DNA of 64,000 nt from Phlegmacium glaucopus (GCA_015039465.1 MU130379.1:472342-536341); one strand, 5' to 3'; shown: positions 10,245 to 21,458, counted from the stretch's first letter. Made by a program: numbers and translations. Notes: generated by a model not told the origin, from the letters alone.

Positions 10245-10620
10245 GATCCTCTATCATTCTATACAATATTTCCTCTTTGGGAAAAGTTTCCCCATAGGCC
10301 AAATCCCATTTAATGCCATGTTTAAAAATGTATATGTTTAAAAATGTATTTTGCATTTTTCTCAATAAGGAAAGAAGCTATTAATAGAATTTCAACAGAT
10401 TCAGGGTCCTAAAAGGATGGAACATCCTTTTAGACACTATTTCCTTTCTTGGAAAAATTTCCCATAGGCCAAATCTCATTTAGCACTGTTTAAAAATGTA
10501 TTTTGCATATTTTTCAATAAGAAAAGAAGCTATTAATAGAATTTCAACAGATTCAGGGTCCTACAAGGATGATCTATCATTCTTACATTTTTTCCTTTTT
10601 TGGAAATATAACTTGGAATT
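10245..10620. repeat. Tandem duplication in the core of MITE M2
   Basis: Two units of about 180 bp share CCCATAGGCCAAATC, GTTTAAAAATGTATTTTGCA and AACAGATTCAGGGTCCTA. The last motif and TTTTCTCAATAAGG also occur in the R2 sequences at 15920-16015 and, inverted, at 21850-21935, so the M2 core and R2 share ancestry. Confidence 0.75.
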
Positions 10621-11206
10621 GACTCAGAATACCCTAGGAATGCACTAGGAATGCACTATGAATCACTCAGAATGAACTAGGAATTGACTTGAAATGCACT
10701 CAGAATGACTCGGAATGAACTAGGAATGGACTCGGAATGGACTAGGAATGGACTAGGAATGACTTTTTTTGAAGTCGGAATCTGATAGGATCCTAGTAGG
10801 ATTGGGATCCGAGCAGATCCTAGTCAATCTGCTCGGAATGGTCAGAATTTGGTTGGAATTTGGTCAGAATCTTTCCGAGTCTAAGCCAAATTTGGCTGGG
10901 TTCTCACTGAAAATTCATTCCAACCAATTCCGACCATTCTGCTCAGATTCTGCTCAGATTCCGACCATTCTGCTCTAGGGACTAGCGCGGTCCAGTTATT
11001 TCCACGGTATTTACCGTAGTTTAGTTACCGGTAGCATTTGGTACGGTTCCATGGTTATTAATAGAAATCCGTGGTTTTCCGGTACTGCCGGCTCATTATT
11101 AATGACATTGTGTGATTTTTAATCTAAATCAGGAGCGCTCAGCGCTCAAGCCTTGTACTGCGTATTGAGCAGTAAAAAAGCTGTTCCCTTCTCTGCTCCT
11201 GCTACC

Positions 11207-14200
11207 ATGGCACCTAAAACCAGGGGCGGAAGCTCTCGAGGCCGTCGTGGCCAGCCATCCACTCAACACCAGCAACTGCAGCCAGCCACAGAGCCTGATA
11301 CCAGTGCTCAGGCTGCTGTTCCTACTCCCCCAGACCCTGTAACTCCCATTCGTCGCACAGCACTGTTTCATGTGCCTCCATATAATCCACGCCCTATCCC
11401 AGCCTGACCCTCATCTCCAGATGAGGAGGAGTTTGATTTCGATGAAGCAGATGCCATTCCAATCACTGCCCCTCCAGCGGCTGGTGCTTTGGGGTCACCT
11501 GTAAAGTGTGCACGTGCTGTGGGGGGAAATCAGGAGAGCCTTCATCGGAAAGGAGATCTTGAGGTTTGGGATGAAAGTGATGAGGATATAATAAGTATGT
11601 GATTGTCCTTGGTAATATAATCAATGTACTAATATTATGAACATAGATGCTGCATGAAAAATCTGGCGATCAAATGTGTATGATCATTATATCACCACTG
11701 TCAACCGCATATGCGACCCCTTCTCTCACCAGCCTCTAAAGATTGAATTTGTATTTACCTGTAAGACCCACCCTGAGAACCACCAACAACCACTGCGCCG
11801 TGATCGGAATAAGACTGGAGATGGAACTACCAAGTTTTTGAAGGATGTTAGGATGTGTGAGGAGAAGCAGGGTATCTATCAGCAACAACCTGCATCCAGA
11901 TCTATCCCTTATACCCCTGAAACTCACCGTGCTCTTATTGCTTTGCGCTGTGCAAAGCATTCCCGCCCAATCAATTCAATTCTTGACGACGACTACCGAA
12001 CTGAAGTTGAAATGCTTCGTCCTGGGACTCCTATACCTCATCCAACAACTGTACAACATGACCTTGTCAGTATATATATCCATATGTCAACCTTTGTCAT
12101 GAATTATTTTATGGTAACATTAATATTTCTCCACTCCTTTTTCAAGATGCTGAAAAATATTCCCAGACACTTGGTACTGCTATTCATATTGCACTTGATG
12201 GATGGACAAGTCCCCTTGTTACTTCCTACCTTTGGCTTGTTGTTATCTGGTATGCAAATGGTACAATAAATCGTGCAGTCTTGGAATTTATTCGGTATGT
12301 ATTTCATTAATACATATATATTATTCTAATATTTTTTTTAGTCTTACCTGTAGTCATACAGGAGAATATTTGGCAGAAGTTACAGCTGAATGTCTCAAAC
12401 GCTATGGTTTGGATAAATTGGTAACAGACATTTCTGAGTTATGCTTGCTATTGCTAATATATAATAGATTTTGGGATTATGTATGGACAATGCTAGCAAT
12501 TGTAATCACCTTGCTAGTATTCTCTCAACTTGTATCCCACACTTTGGAGGAACACATGCAAGGCTTCGTTGTCTTGCCCATATCATCAATCTTATTGCAA
12601 AAGCAAGTTTTATTTTATTTTTACCTGCTAGCTACTTTGATTTATATTGTCTGGTTAGATATTTTTATCATTTTTCTTCAAGAAACCCAAGCACAAGAAA
12701 TCAACAACTCCCATTCCATCTGATGACCCAATTGTTGATGATGATATAGCAGCTGTTGAGGAGGCAGAGTATGATGCCCAGGTAGAACAGGATGATGAAG
12801 GGCAAATTGCACATGATGAGCCAACAGTTCAGTCTATTCATGATCAAGCTATTGAACTTATGAGAGAACAGAGGGTTGAAATGACAGTGAATGAGGAGGA
12901 ATTAGCTCTGAACTTATTTCCCAAGGTGAGTTTATTTATTTATTTTGTCTTTTAATCTATTAAAAATCCTGTATTAGGTTGCAGGGCTTGCTCGTCGAAT
13001 TCAGGATTCTTCACCTCTCAAGGAAAAGTTTANNNNNNNNNNNNNNNNNNNNNNNNNNNNNNNNNNNNNNNNNNNNNNNNNNNNNNNNNNNNNNNNNNNN
13101 NNNNNNNNNNNNNNNNNNNNNNNNNNNNNNNNNNNNNNNNNNNNNNNNNNNNNNNNNNNNNNNNNNNNNNNNNNNNNNNNNNNNNNNNNNNNNNNNNNNN
13201 NNNNNNNNNNNNNNNNNNNNNNNNNNNNNNNNNNNNNNNNNNNNNNNNNNNNNNNNNNNNNNNNNNNNNNNNNNNNNNNNNNNNNNNNNNNNNNNNNNNN
13301 NNNNNNNNNNNNNNNNNNNNNNNNNNNNNNNNNNNNNNNNNNNNNNNNNNNNNNNNNNNNNNNNNNNNNNNNNNNNNNNNNNNNNNNNNNNNNNNNNNNN
13401 NNNNNNNNNNNNNNNNNNNNNNNNNNNNNNNNNNNNNNNNNNNNNNNNNNNNNNNNNNNNNNNNNNNNNNNNNNNNNNNNNNNNNNNNNNNNNNNNNNNN
13501 NNNNNNNNNNNNNNNNNNNNNNNNNNNNNNNNNNNNNNNNNNNNNNNNNNNNNNNNNNNNNNNNNNNNNNNNNNNNNNNNNNNNNNNNNNNNNNNNNNNN
13601 NNNNNNNNNNNNNNNNNNNNNNNNNNNNNNNNNNNNNNNNNNNNNNNNNNNNNNNNNNNNNNNNNNNNNNNNNNNNNNNNNNNNNNNNNNNNNNNNNNNN
13701 NNNNNNNNNNNNNNNNNNNNNNNNNNNNNNNNNNGGATCAGCCAGAGAGCTCACAGGTTCAGAAGAAGGACAAGAGTCGCAAAGGGAAATTGGTATATTT
13801 CATCTCTTGATCATATTGTTACCTTTAACTCACATCACCTAGGAGTTTTCAAAGTGGGCAACCAACCCTGATCAAGCACAGGAGAAACATGGATATGATC
13901 ATATCGAAACCTACCTCAGTGAGCCCACACCTACCAAAGAATCTATTACTGCAGCTGGTGGTTATCTCAATTACTAAACCACTGCTCTCAAGACACGCCC
14001 TTCAGTTGCTCAGATGGCACTGGACTACATTTCTGCACCTGGTATTTCTAATATTATCTTCATGATTTTATTAAACCATATATACAGCAACATCTGTGGA
14101 TGCAGAACGTGCATTTTCAACGGGTCGTCGCCAAGTAAACTTCATGCAACATAATATGAGTTCTCAGACCTTCCAATCACAAATGGCTGTTGGTTCATGG

Positions 14201-14272
14201 GTTAAAACACCCCTGAGCCCTGGCCTCTCCGAAATTTCCAAAATTATTGCTGATCAACATCACTCAAAGTAA
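11207..14272 (+). pseudogene. hAT transposase (decayed, with assembly gap)
   Basis: A multi-exon hAT transposase. The first ATG at 11207 opens a low-complexity N-terminus (MAPKTRGGSSRGRRG) that stops at 11404. Recognisable blocks follow: ALDGWTSPLVTSYLGLVVIWY near 12190 (first catalytic Asp), CMDNASNCNHL near 12480 (second Asp), RLRCLAHIINLIAKA near 12560, and the C-terminal dimerisation block SVDAERAFSTGRRQVN at 14095-14145. Pieces are separated by intron-like gaps with GT-AG ends. A TAA at about 13975 and the stop at 11404 break the frame. Everything between 13033 and 13734 is unknown. The catalytic Glu is expected near the dimerisation block. The element was probably autonomous once. Confidence 0.8.
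13033..13734. other. Assembly gap (702 N)
   Basis: Run of N inside the hAT transposase. It hides the region between the RRIQDSSPLKEKF motif and the exon starting DQPESSQVQ. Confidence 1.
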
Positions 14273-14889
14273 TGTAGAAAAATGAAGTAGTTCACACAAA
14301 TTTGTACAACTCTAACTCGTTTATGGTCATTTAAATTCTATTTCACATTTCATTCTAAATTTATGTGTGTTGTCCTGATCAAACACTCTCTAATGCACCT
14401 AATTTTAAAGAAATTGGTCCAGTATTGGGTCCACAATGAGGGCAACAAAGTTGCAGCCCACCGTGAACCCTATGTGGACCCTGAGCTACCTAAATTAGTA
14501 TGGTAGTTCCGGGAACCGTGGAAACCGTACCGTACCATACCGTATTTGGTTGAACCGCGGTTGTCACACCGGTTGTTACCGGTTGTGACCATGCTAGTCC
14601 CTATTCTGCTCAGAATGTGTGGGGGAAGGTAAAGTACTCGGTTACACACCAACAAGTTCAATGGAAATGGTCAACCTGATGAAGTTGTTTCCCATCATTC
14701 CTCCATTGTTGGTATGTGGAATGGAAGCTGTAGGCAACCACATCTTCCATTCCAAGTCCAGTCCCCACTAATATCCTTGAGTTCATGGTAGCTGTCATCT
14801 GCCTGTTTTCTCTGCAATTTATTGCTATGGTTTCATTCAACATCCACAGGAAGCTCAATACCAAAACAAATTCTACCATTGCTGCTGTT

Positions 14890-15230
14890 AAACAAGTAGT
14901 TTATCTTATCTACTATAGATTAGATTACATTAGATACTTGTAGTGTAGATGTCCGTACTACCGGACTAACATGTGATAACCATCACACATGTGCGATCCT
15001 TATCACACACATGCTACCCCAGGTAGCTTCTAGGGGCTGTGCTAATAGTGTGCACAGACCATCTACAACTAGTATATAAGGCTTAAGCAGTCTGTATACC
15101 ACTAATATACTTCACTTGGATATTACATCTAAGTACCTAGTTAGTAGCATACTCTACATACTCCAAGGTAAGCTAGTAAGATAACCACAACCAGCTCTGT
15201 GCACATAGCAACTAGTTTGCTGCGCAACAG
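14890..15230. mobile_element. Probable solo LTR or small insert in the Crinkler-like pseudogene
   Basis: This stretch interrupts the Crinkler-like coding sense between PQEAQYQNKFYHCC and the nuclease block. It contains TGTAGTGTAGATGTCCG, ACATGTGATAACC and a TATATAAGGC box at 15072-15081, which look like LTR promoter features. A loosely similar sequence is at 38278-38520. Exact ends and target duplication are not clear. Confidence 0.4.
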
Positions 15231-15562
15231 CTGCCACACCTATTCAAAGGGTAGCCTTGTGACCCTTCCTGAATATGGAACAAAAAGGGCATGTTGATTT
15301 CTATGTTCCCTCCAAATGATGGGGTATTGAGCTCCTGCACTATGGCTCCACACTTGAAGAGCATAACAATTGGTTTTTGTCATCAGGGTCATATGGAGCA
15401 ATGCTCCCACTCTCCAACTATATTGTCCTTGACTGCCATATGTCAAGCATCTTATAAAACCACACCCACATAGGCACAGTCTATCTAATATATTTTCCAC
15501 CAATTCTAAAAGCTTGCACAGAATTACAATAATAATTCCTATATAACAACATAATAAGGAAA

Positions 15563-15731
15563 CATCAGGAAAAACACTTTGGCTCTAAGAGTCTCTCAGA
15601 GCAACCTCAAAAATTTAAGTGTACAAATCACTAAAAAAATGCATTTGAAACATATTTATTTTTTTTGAGGTTGGTCTGAGAGACTCCCAGAGTAGCTAGA
15701 GTGTCTTAGAGCTAAAGTGTTTTTCCTGATG
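15563..15731. mobile_element. Short inverted-repeat MITE (169 bp)
   Basis: Both ends read CATCAGGAAAAACACTTT inwards, followed by GCTCTAAGA. The interior is AG-rich with GTCTCTCAGAG motifs. The same terminus ends a second unit at 16552, and TTTTTCCTGATG occurs at 22203. I see no clear target duplication. Confidence 0.7.
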
Positions 15732-15734
15732 CTA

Positions 15735-16552
15735 TCCAAGGACACCTCAGGACAACCTAGGACAGCATAGATAAAATTTTGAGTGTCACACATTTGCTCA
15801 GGACACCTTTAGTGTATCCTGGTGCATTGACCATCTGGATTAAATCACATCAAGAGGCCCTGGGAGTCCCTTAGAATTTATGAATTTTGCTAGACAATAT
15901 TTAACCGCCGCGTCCAGAAAAGTATTTTGCAATTTTCTCAATAAGGAGAGCTGCTATTAATATAATTTAAACATATTCAGGGTCCTAAAACAATTCTCTA
16001 CCATCTTTAAAAAATTTCCTTTTTTGGAATTTATGTAATCTACCCTGACCCAGCACCATATGCTTGAAATCATGCTTATCTGTGATCATGTGACCAATGG
16101 TCTGTGCACCATCCAAAAGATATATAAACCACCCACAATTTTGTTTTCTTATTTCCTACTTCCCCCAGTATTATAGTACTAGTATATAACTTTGTATCAC
16201 TATTTTATTATTATTTTATTACTAGTATATATGATGTTTAAAATAATTGAATATTATTTTATTATATTATTATTATTCTGTTGTGTGAGACTATTCAAAT
16301 ATCTGGTTCTAGCATCAGATATAAAGGGACTAAGGCTGCCTCAGGGATGCTCTCAGGTTGCCTCAGGACACTCTTAGGTTGCCCCAGGACATACCCAGGA
16401 CATACCTAGGACACCCTCTGAGTTTTCAAAAAAAAAGACATTGGAATAGTACCTTCTTAGAGCACTCTTGGAGCTCAAAGAGCTCTGGGGGTGTCTTAGA
16501 GTGTTTTAGAGTGTCCTTAGACTGTCCTAGGGCAAAAGTGTTTTTCCTGATG
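15735..16552. repeat. R2 repeat and companion CAGGACA-rich unit
   Basis: 15780-16110 is repeated inverted at 21735-22215 (shared blocks: GGGTCCTAAAACAATTCTCTACC, GCGGTTAAA, GACCATCTGGATTAAATC). 15735-15790 and 16335-16550 consist of degenerate CTCAGGACA/CCTAGGACA motifs, and the latter ends in the CATCAGGAAAAACAC-type terminus. Probably one composite non-autonomous element. No coding capacity is visible. Confidence 0.6.
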
Positions 16553-16639
16553 AAAGTAAAAGGAACTAAAAGTTATTTATATCCTTTGTTTCATTTTCCA
16601 AATGCAAGAACTTCTAAATTTAAATAAGTAATATATAAA

Positions 16640-16715
16640 GAATACCAGTAAGGAGGATTGAACCAAAGACCTTGATGACATAATTCCCACACTGCATCAG
16701 TGATCTACCAACACC
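16640..16715 (-). repeat. tRNA-like (SINE-type) sequence
   Basis: On the minus strand, TGGTAGATCACTG (16698-16710) resembles a Pol III A box, and GGTTCAATCC (16655-16664) resembles a B box lacking one base. They are about 33 bp apart, close to tRNA spacing. The arms do not fold well, so this is a tRNA-derived repeat head or dead tRNA rather than a working gene. Confidence 0.3.
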
Positions 16716-16892
16716 ATCATTGCTTGTATATATATAAAAACTAATGGTTATATATACCCCTCCCACCTGACTAAATAATATATTCTGGCACTTGCTGAAG
16801 GGCTACTACCATGTATTATATACCAAAATGTTCAGGAAAATGAGGGGAATCCATTGGTAATAAAATGGCGATGTGATACGCACTTTGATATG

Positions 16893-17130
16893 ATTTTTAC
16901 CTATGACTCACTCTTTTCATGAGGATGACTCAAACCTATGCACAACTCATCTATTTAGTATAAATACCGTATTTACACTAACTGTATTCTCTAGCTAGTT
17001 CTTGAAAACTCCTAAGACAATTCCTTGAGACAATTCTCTTGGTACTCTTTTGAGCTCACTTTGAACAATGAACTCATCTTTATACGACTGTCTACAGTCA
17101 GAGTCATCTGAACTGTTCAAAGTCATAACA
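16893..17130 (+). mobile_element. 5' LTR of Gypsy A (left part missing)
   Basis: Matches the 3' LTR at 23565-23731 and its continuation at 35829-35877 (ATTTTTACCTATGACTCACTC..., AGTATAAATACC, GCTAGTTCTTGA). A TATA-like TATAAATACCG lies at 16960. The LTR ends GTCATAACA at 17130. The first about 155 bp present in the 3' copy are absent here. Confidence 0.8.
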
Positions 17131-17276
17131 AAAGAACTAGCTACTGTATTCCTTTATGCTCTCTTCTTAGAAGCATTAGTTATACTTAGCCAAAACCAAA
17201 ACCAACACTGAAACAAAACCAAACAAATACTGTGAAAGGAGAAATACCTGAGCCAGTATAAGAGTACAGAGCAAAG

Positions 17277-18492
17277 ATGTCTTACTCTCCATCAATTGAT
17301 AGCAACAAAGTAGAACTGTTTGCTACTCCCAGAAGTGGAACACTCAAATTAACCAAAGAACAACTTGCAGCAGTCAGTGCATCAAAGAATCCTTTATATT
17401 TAACATGAGAAAAATCTAACCCATTTCTATCATTCACCGAACCAATACAAACTGAACCTGACTTTTGGACCAGCCCTTACTCTAAACCAAAACCAGACGA
17501 AACTACAATGGCACCAACAGAACCAACCACTCATGTTCCAAAAGAACTGAATATCAACAGACCAACACCTTTCTCAGGTGATAGACACAAAGTGAAGATG
17601 TTCTTACAAGAATGTAACATCTACTTGACTGTCAACGACAAAGTTTACAACTCAGATGAATCAAGAATCACATTCATCCTCTCCTTCATGAACAATGGGG
17701 AAGCAGGACAATGGAAAGAAACATGGATAGATAGCATTACTGACACATAGGGAAAACTTGCCCTTCCAACCCTCACTCAGTTCTTGGCCATCATAACTGA
17801 TCAATTCAAAGAAGAGAATTGAACACAAGACACTGTACACAAGTTAACCCTTTTGAACCAAGGAAAGAAATCAGCTGAACAAATCTCTACCAAATTCTCC
17901 TTATTATCCCAACAAGCAGGACTAGAAGAAAAGACGGAATTGGACAATATCCACCTAATACACATGTTCTGAAAGATCTTAAATCCATCTTTATCCAGAA
18001 AAATCCTTTTAGCTGACAATGTTCCTAACACAATCAAAGGATGGAAAGACAGAGCCATTTAGTACAACTTACAGTATCAATTTGTGATGGCAATCTTGTC
18101 ATCAGAGCAACCAACAAAGAAACCATACAACCCACATTATTGAGAAGAGAAACCCAAATATGAAGGACAAAACTGGTCCTCACGACAAAACAATCCTGAT
18201 GCCATAGACATTGACACAATGAGCTATGAAAAACAAGGAGAATATATGCACAAAGGCCTGTGTTTCAAATGTGACAAACCAGGACAGATTGCAAAGAGAA
18301 GAACAGATACAGAGGAAACAGGAGTTCCTCTTCAAACATGAACCAGAATCAACAGAAGAAACTATCAATCAAAGAACTTCATTCAATGATCAAAGGATTG
18401 AACCATGATGAACAAGAAAGGCTAGCCAGCCTTCAACTCAGACTCAAGGAAGACAAGAAGATAGTCAAAGTCGATGATGAGGATTTTTAAAG
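17277..18492 (+). pseudogene. gag of Gypsy A
   Basis: A decayed Ty3/Gypsy gag. It starts near MSYSPSIDSNKVELF and contains KELNINRPTPFSGDR and VKMFLQECNIYLTVN, matching the Gypsy B gag (KEIKLNMPKPFTGKR, RKFLLEVKLYLTIN). The zinc knuckle begins CFKCDKPG near 18258 but lacks its expected final Cys. At least six in-frame stops interrupt it, mostly TGA (17406, about 17819, 17969, 18142) plus TAG at about 17748 and 18060. Gag would have packaged the element RNA. The copy is dead. Confidence 0.8.
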
Positions 18493-18570
18493 CAGAGAAC
18501 TGAATCGATGTCAGTTTCTCCCATGCTATCTATATCAAATTCTTTACTACCTCATCTACACATTCACTAG

Positions 18571-18807
18571 ATGAAAATACCTATATCTATTATGAGTGAA
18601 ACACAAGGAGATCCAGAAATCATTGAACAAGCCTTTATCAACTCTGGCGCAGACAGAAAATTCATCAACCAAAACTTTGTGAGAACACAAAAAATTATGA
18701 TCAAAACCTTAAATGTTTCCATCAAAGTTTTTAATGTTGACAGTACTCCCAACAAACGAGGCAGGATCAAACATTACATAAACCTCAAGATCAATGTACT
18801 TGGATGA
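18571..18807 (+). pseudogene. Protease region of Gypsy A with altered active site
   Basis: Aligned with the Gypsy B protease, the block reads AFINSGADRKFINQNF against LIDTGAGGKFIDQNY. The catalytic D-T/S-G triad is N-S-G here, so the aspartic protease would be inactive even without the surrounding stops. Downstream VFNVDSTPNKRG matches B. Short stops follow near 18808. Confidence 0.75.
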
Positions 18808-19119
18808 AAGAAGATGAACTGACTTTTAGTCACTGGATTAGGGAAACACAAAATTATTCTTGGAGCAACTTGGCTCAAAGAAAATAACCCTGAAATTGAC
18901 TGGAAAAAAGAAACCCTTACATGGCACGAACCTGAACAAACAAAACAACAATCACCATGGAAACCAATTATTAGGACACCCTCTACTACTATTGAAGACA
19001 AAGACAATATTGAAGAATATCTTAATCGAACTCAAAACCCCACTGATGATGAAGAAGAATCACTTTTATTATTTATTGCTCAAATTACTGGCAGAACAGA
19101 AGAAGAATTTTGGATCAAT

Positions 19120-19632
19120 GTGAAATTGTCTGCTTCACAGGATCTGGCTATGAAATACAATATAAAGCCTGACCTTCCTGTTGAAGAAATTGTACCACCA
19201 GAATACCATGAATTCTTAGACGTATTTGACAAAAAGAAGGCTGACATATTTCCTGAACCACAACCTTGGGATCATAAAATTGAAATGAAACCAGACTTTC
19301 AACCGAAATCTTTCAAAATGTACAACCTTACACCAGCAGAACAAATTGAATTGGACAAATTCCTCAAAGAAAACCTTGATCACAGATATATTTGAAAATC
19401 ACAATCTCCAATGGCATCACCATTCTTTTTTGTATCAAAGAAAGATGGAAAACTTCAACCCTGTCAAGACTATTGATATTTGAATAATCATACAATCAAA
19501 AACACTTATCCACTCCACTTATCACTGAAATCATGGATAAACTCAAAGGCGCAACTTGTTTCACTAATTTTGACATCCTGAGAGGCTATAACAATGTCTG
19601 GATTGCTAAAGGAGATGAATGGAAAGCCACAT
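19120..19632 (+). pseudogene. 5' part of Gypsy A reverse transcriptase
   Basis: Contains EYHEFLDVFDKKKAD, PWDHKIEMKPDF, PMASPFFFVSKKDGKL and the RT entry GATCFTKFDVLRGYNN-like block, all collinear with Gypsy B 26210-26690. Stops are TGA at about 19393 and 19475, with a frame change between HTIKN and SGLLK. The frame ends where S3 is inserted, before the catalytic YxDD region. Confidence 0.8.
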
Positions 19633-21458
19633 TATTGTGCACCAATACTGATTGGTAGCATGAGAAGAAAGCTTAAAAGTTGCCATCATGAAAGTAAGTG
19701 GGCTTTGAATTCATTTACCTATTTTGGAAGCAGCCCTGAATCGCGTTCCTGGTCAATAAAATCATTCGTTCAACATTATCATCCTCATTGCTCATCATAT
19801 CCTCAATGTCTGTCACCATGCTCTCCATCGTTTACACTATCGACATGCTCTTAAACATCTACCATCCATTTGAGGACTTTACACTCCCCCACATTGTCCA
19901 GCCGGAATTCCACCAGACTGACCGGAGTCTGGCGGACTCCAGAAAAGTCTGGTCAGAGTCCGGTGAGAGTCCGGTGGAAGTACAAAATATGCCTGTATCC
20001 CCTCCTAACCTAAGAATGCGCTACCACATGGACAGAAAATATCCCCATCCCTAAATATTAATCCTAAGCCCTAAGCCTAAGCCCTAAATCTAAATATAAC
20101 CCTAAGCCTAACCTCTAAATCTAAATATAACCCTAAATTCCATCAAAAGTCCAGCAGATGTCCAGTGGAAGTCCACTGGGCTGTGACCAGACATACAGTC
20201 CAGGCATTTTTCTACTTTCACCAGACTCTCACTGGACTCTCACTGGACTTTTGGCAGTCCGGCCGAGTCTGGCTGAACAATGTGGGGGACTGTAAAGTAC
20301 ACATCCATTTGTTCCTTGGCTAGCAATACAACAAAGTGATCAATCTACTATTTGCATTGGTCATCAGCTCGCGTTTGATTGTATCTTCAGCCCATCATTT
20401 CGAGAACAGCCCCTTTATGGATGCATCAGCTACATCTCCCAGTATGTCAGAGGCTTTGTCATTGTCATTGTGGCAGCTGGCTATGGACCCACAACTTTTT
20501 GCTTCAGCCATCTATCTTGCCATTGCTCTTGGATTGCATTCAGTCCCCTATCCTCAATTATCTACCTCTTATCTTATCATTCACTGCCAAAACCATCATT
20601 CATGCAGTATATGAAGCCTTCCCATCCTCTTTATGACAACTTAGGAAGTCCAGGAGGATCATGACTAAGCAGGAATTGCAGATGAATCAGCAGCAGAGGA
20701 TTATTCTCACAGTGTGTCAAGTGTTATCAAGGCTGCACGACATGGGATCATGGGCAAGTAGTATTTTCTCGGGAACAAGGCTGCACCTTTCAAGTGTTGA
20801 CTCAGGACCTTTCACATTTTTGACATGACCACATGCCTATGGAGTTGATATATTTTTCCTATTGGACTATGTACACTGCCTTCTTTTCTTTTCTCTTGCA
20901 CTTTGACACTTTACAGATTTTTTTATTGTTCCTTCTTCTTTTCCATGTTCTTTTCTTCTTGCAGCTGTCCTCTCTTTATCTTTCTTCCTTTGACAGCACG
21001 TACTTATTGTTCTACATAGCCTCATCCTTAGGGTATAAATACTGCTCTTTTGTACCAGGATAGGTAGTTCCCTTCATTTCAGTTCTTAGTCCCCAACAGT
21101 CATCATCTCAGTGGAATTCCAGTGAATTCCTCCCTCAAGTTCGCTTTTTTACCCCTTTACTGTCAATCTTTCTCTCTGCTGCTATAGTCTTACTGAAGAC
21201 TCTATCATCCACATCCTCATCCTCTCTCTTCGCTTTTTCAGCCCTTCATCTGTCACTGTCCCCTACTGTCGACAGCTATAGTCTCACCAAAGACTCTTTC
21301 ATATTCATCCTCATCCTCCTCTACTCTCTTCTAACCAAGTGTGCTTACTAGTCTCTGGTTACACCTTCCCTAAACAAACACAGGGGGATATTATGACCTA
21401 AAGTCTGGTCCAGTTCCTTCTGGTTGGTGTTTTATAACAACACAAACAACAATTTATA
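19633..21458 (+). mobile_element. S3: family-S solo-LTR-like repeat, with MITE M3 inside
   Basis: Starts TATTGTGCACCAATACTG and ends ACAACAATTTATA, like S2. Without M3 it is about 1.4 kb. It is inserted in the Gypsy A reverse transcriptase: coding sense resumes at 21459 with VFKTN. The flanking 4-mers are ACAT and GTGT, which differ only by transitions. It carries the TATA region GGGTATAAATACTGCTC at about 21030. Confidence 0.8.
19872..20301. mobile_element. MITE M3 (430 bp), inserted in S3
   Basis: Starts GAGGACTTTACACTCCCCCA and ends TGGGGGACTGTAAAGTACA. The target duplication is CATCCATTT (19863-19871 and 20302-20310), which also appears once in the other S copies. Arms are arrays of TCCGGTGGAAGT / GAGTCCGGTC motifs. 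The centre (about 20050-20140) is CCCTAAGCCTAA / CCCTAAATCTAAATATAA, a telomere-like core. It is the same subfamily as M4 in opposite orientation. Confidence 0.9.

Larger units (their letters stand above)
10976..14603 (+). mobile_element. hAT DNA transposon
   Basis: 11-bp inverted ends TAGGGACTAGC ... GCTAGTCCCTA are flanked by the perfect 8-bp duplication TTCTGCTC (10968-10975, 14604-14611), diagnostic of hAT elements. Subterminal sequence has CCGGTTGT/ACCGGTA motifs at both ends. It is inserted within MITE M2. It contains a 702-base assembly gap. Confidence 0.92.
9865..14639. mobile_element. MITE M2, carrying a hAT insertion
   Basis: Terminus CAGTACTTTACCTTCCCCCA at 9865 pairs with GTGGGGGAAGGTAAAGTACT ending at 14639. 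The target duplication is GGTTACAC (9857-9864 and 14640-14647). Without the 3.6-kb hAT and its duplication the MITE would be about 1.1 kb. Its arms are arrays of TCCGAGTGGA / CTAGGAATGG motifs. Its core (10245-10620) holds a roughly 180-bp tandem duplication unlike the telomere-like cores of M1, M3 and M4. Confidence 0.85.
8560..15480 (+). pseudogene. Crinkler-like P-loop NTPase / nuclease gene, broken into four pieces
   Basis: Four separated pieces follow the order of a basidiomycete Crinkler-like protein. Piece 1 (8560-9382): Walker A GTPSSGKTSL at 8577-8606, Walker B VFVFDEAQV near 8757, and FPPISLFFTQ. Piece 2 (9829-9864) continues CFHNGWLH. Piece 3 (14640-14890) ends with the conserved-looking PQEAQYQNKFYHCC. 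Piece 4 (15235-15480) carries the restriction-like nuclease block DFYVPSK, WGIELL and NYIVLDC. Breaks are in-frame stops (for example between WI and GWP), frameshifts, a solo LTR, MITE M2 with a hAT inside, and an LTR-like insert at 14890-15230. Family assignment rests on motif memory. Crinkler-type proteins are proposed effector or conflict proteins; this copy cannot be functional. Confidence 0.6.

Noticed and set aside
13011..13842. Open frames of 247-287 codons
   Set aside because: Almost wholly unknown residues from the assembly gap.
20050..20140. Genuine telomere or chromosome end
   Set aside because: The repeats are degenerate, only tens of bases long, bounded by MITE arms and present in several internal elements.
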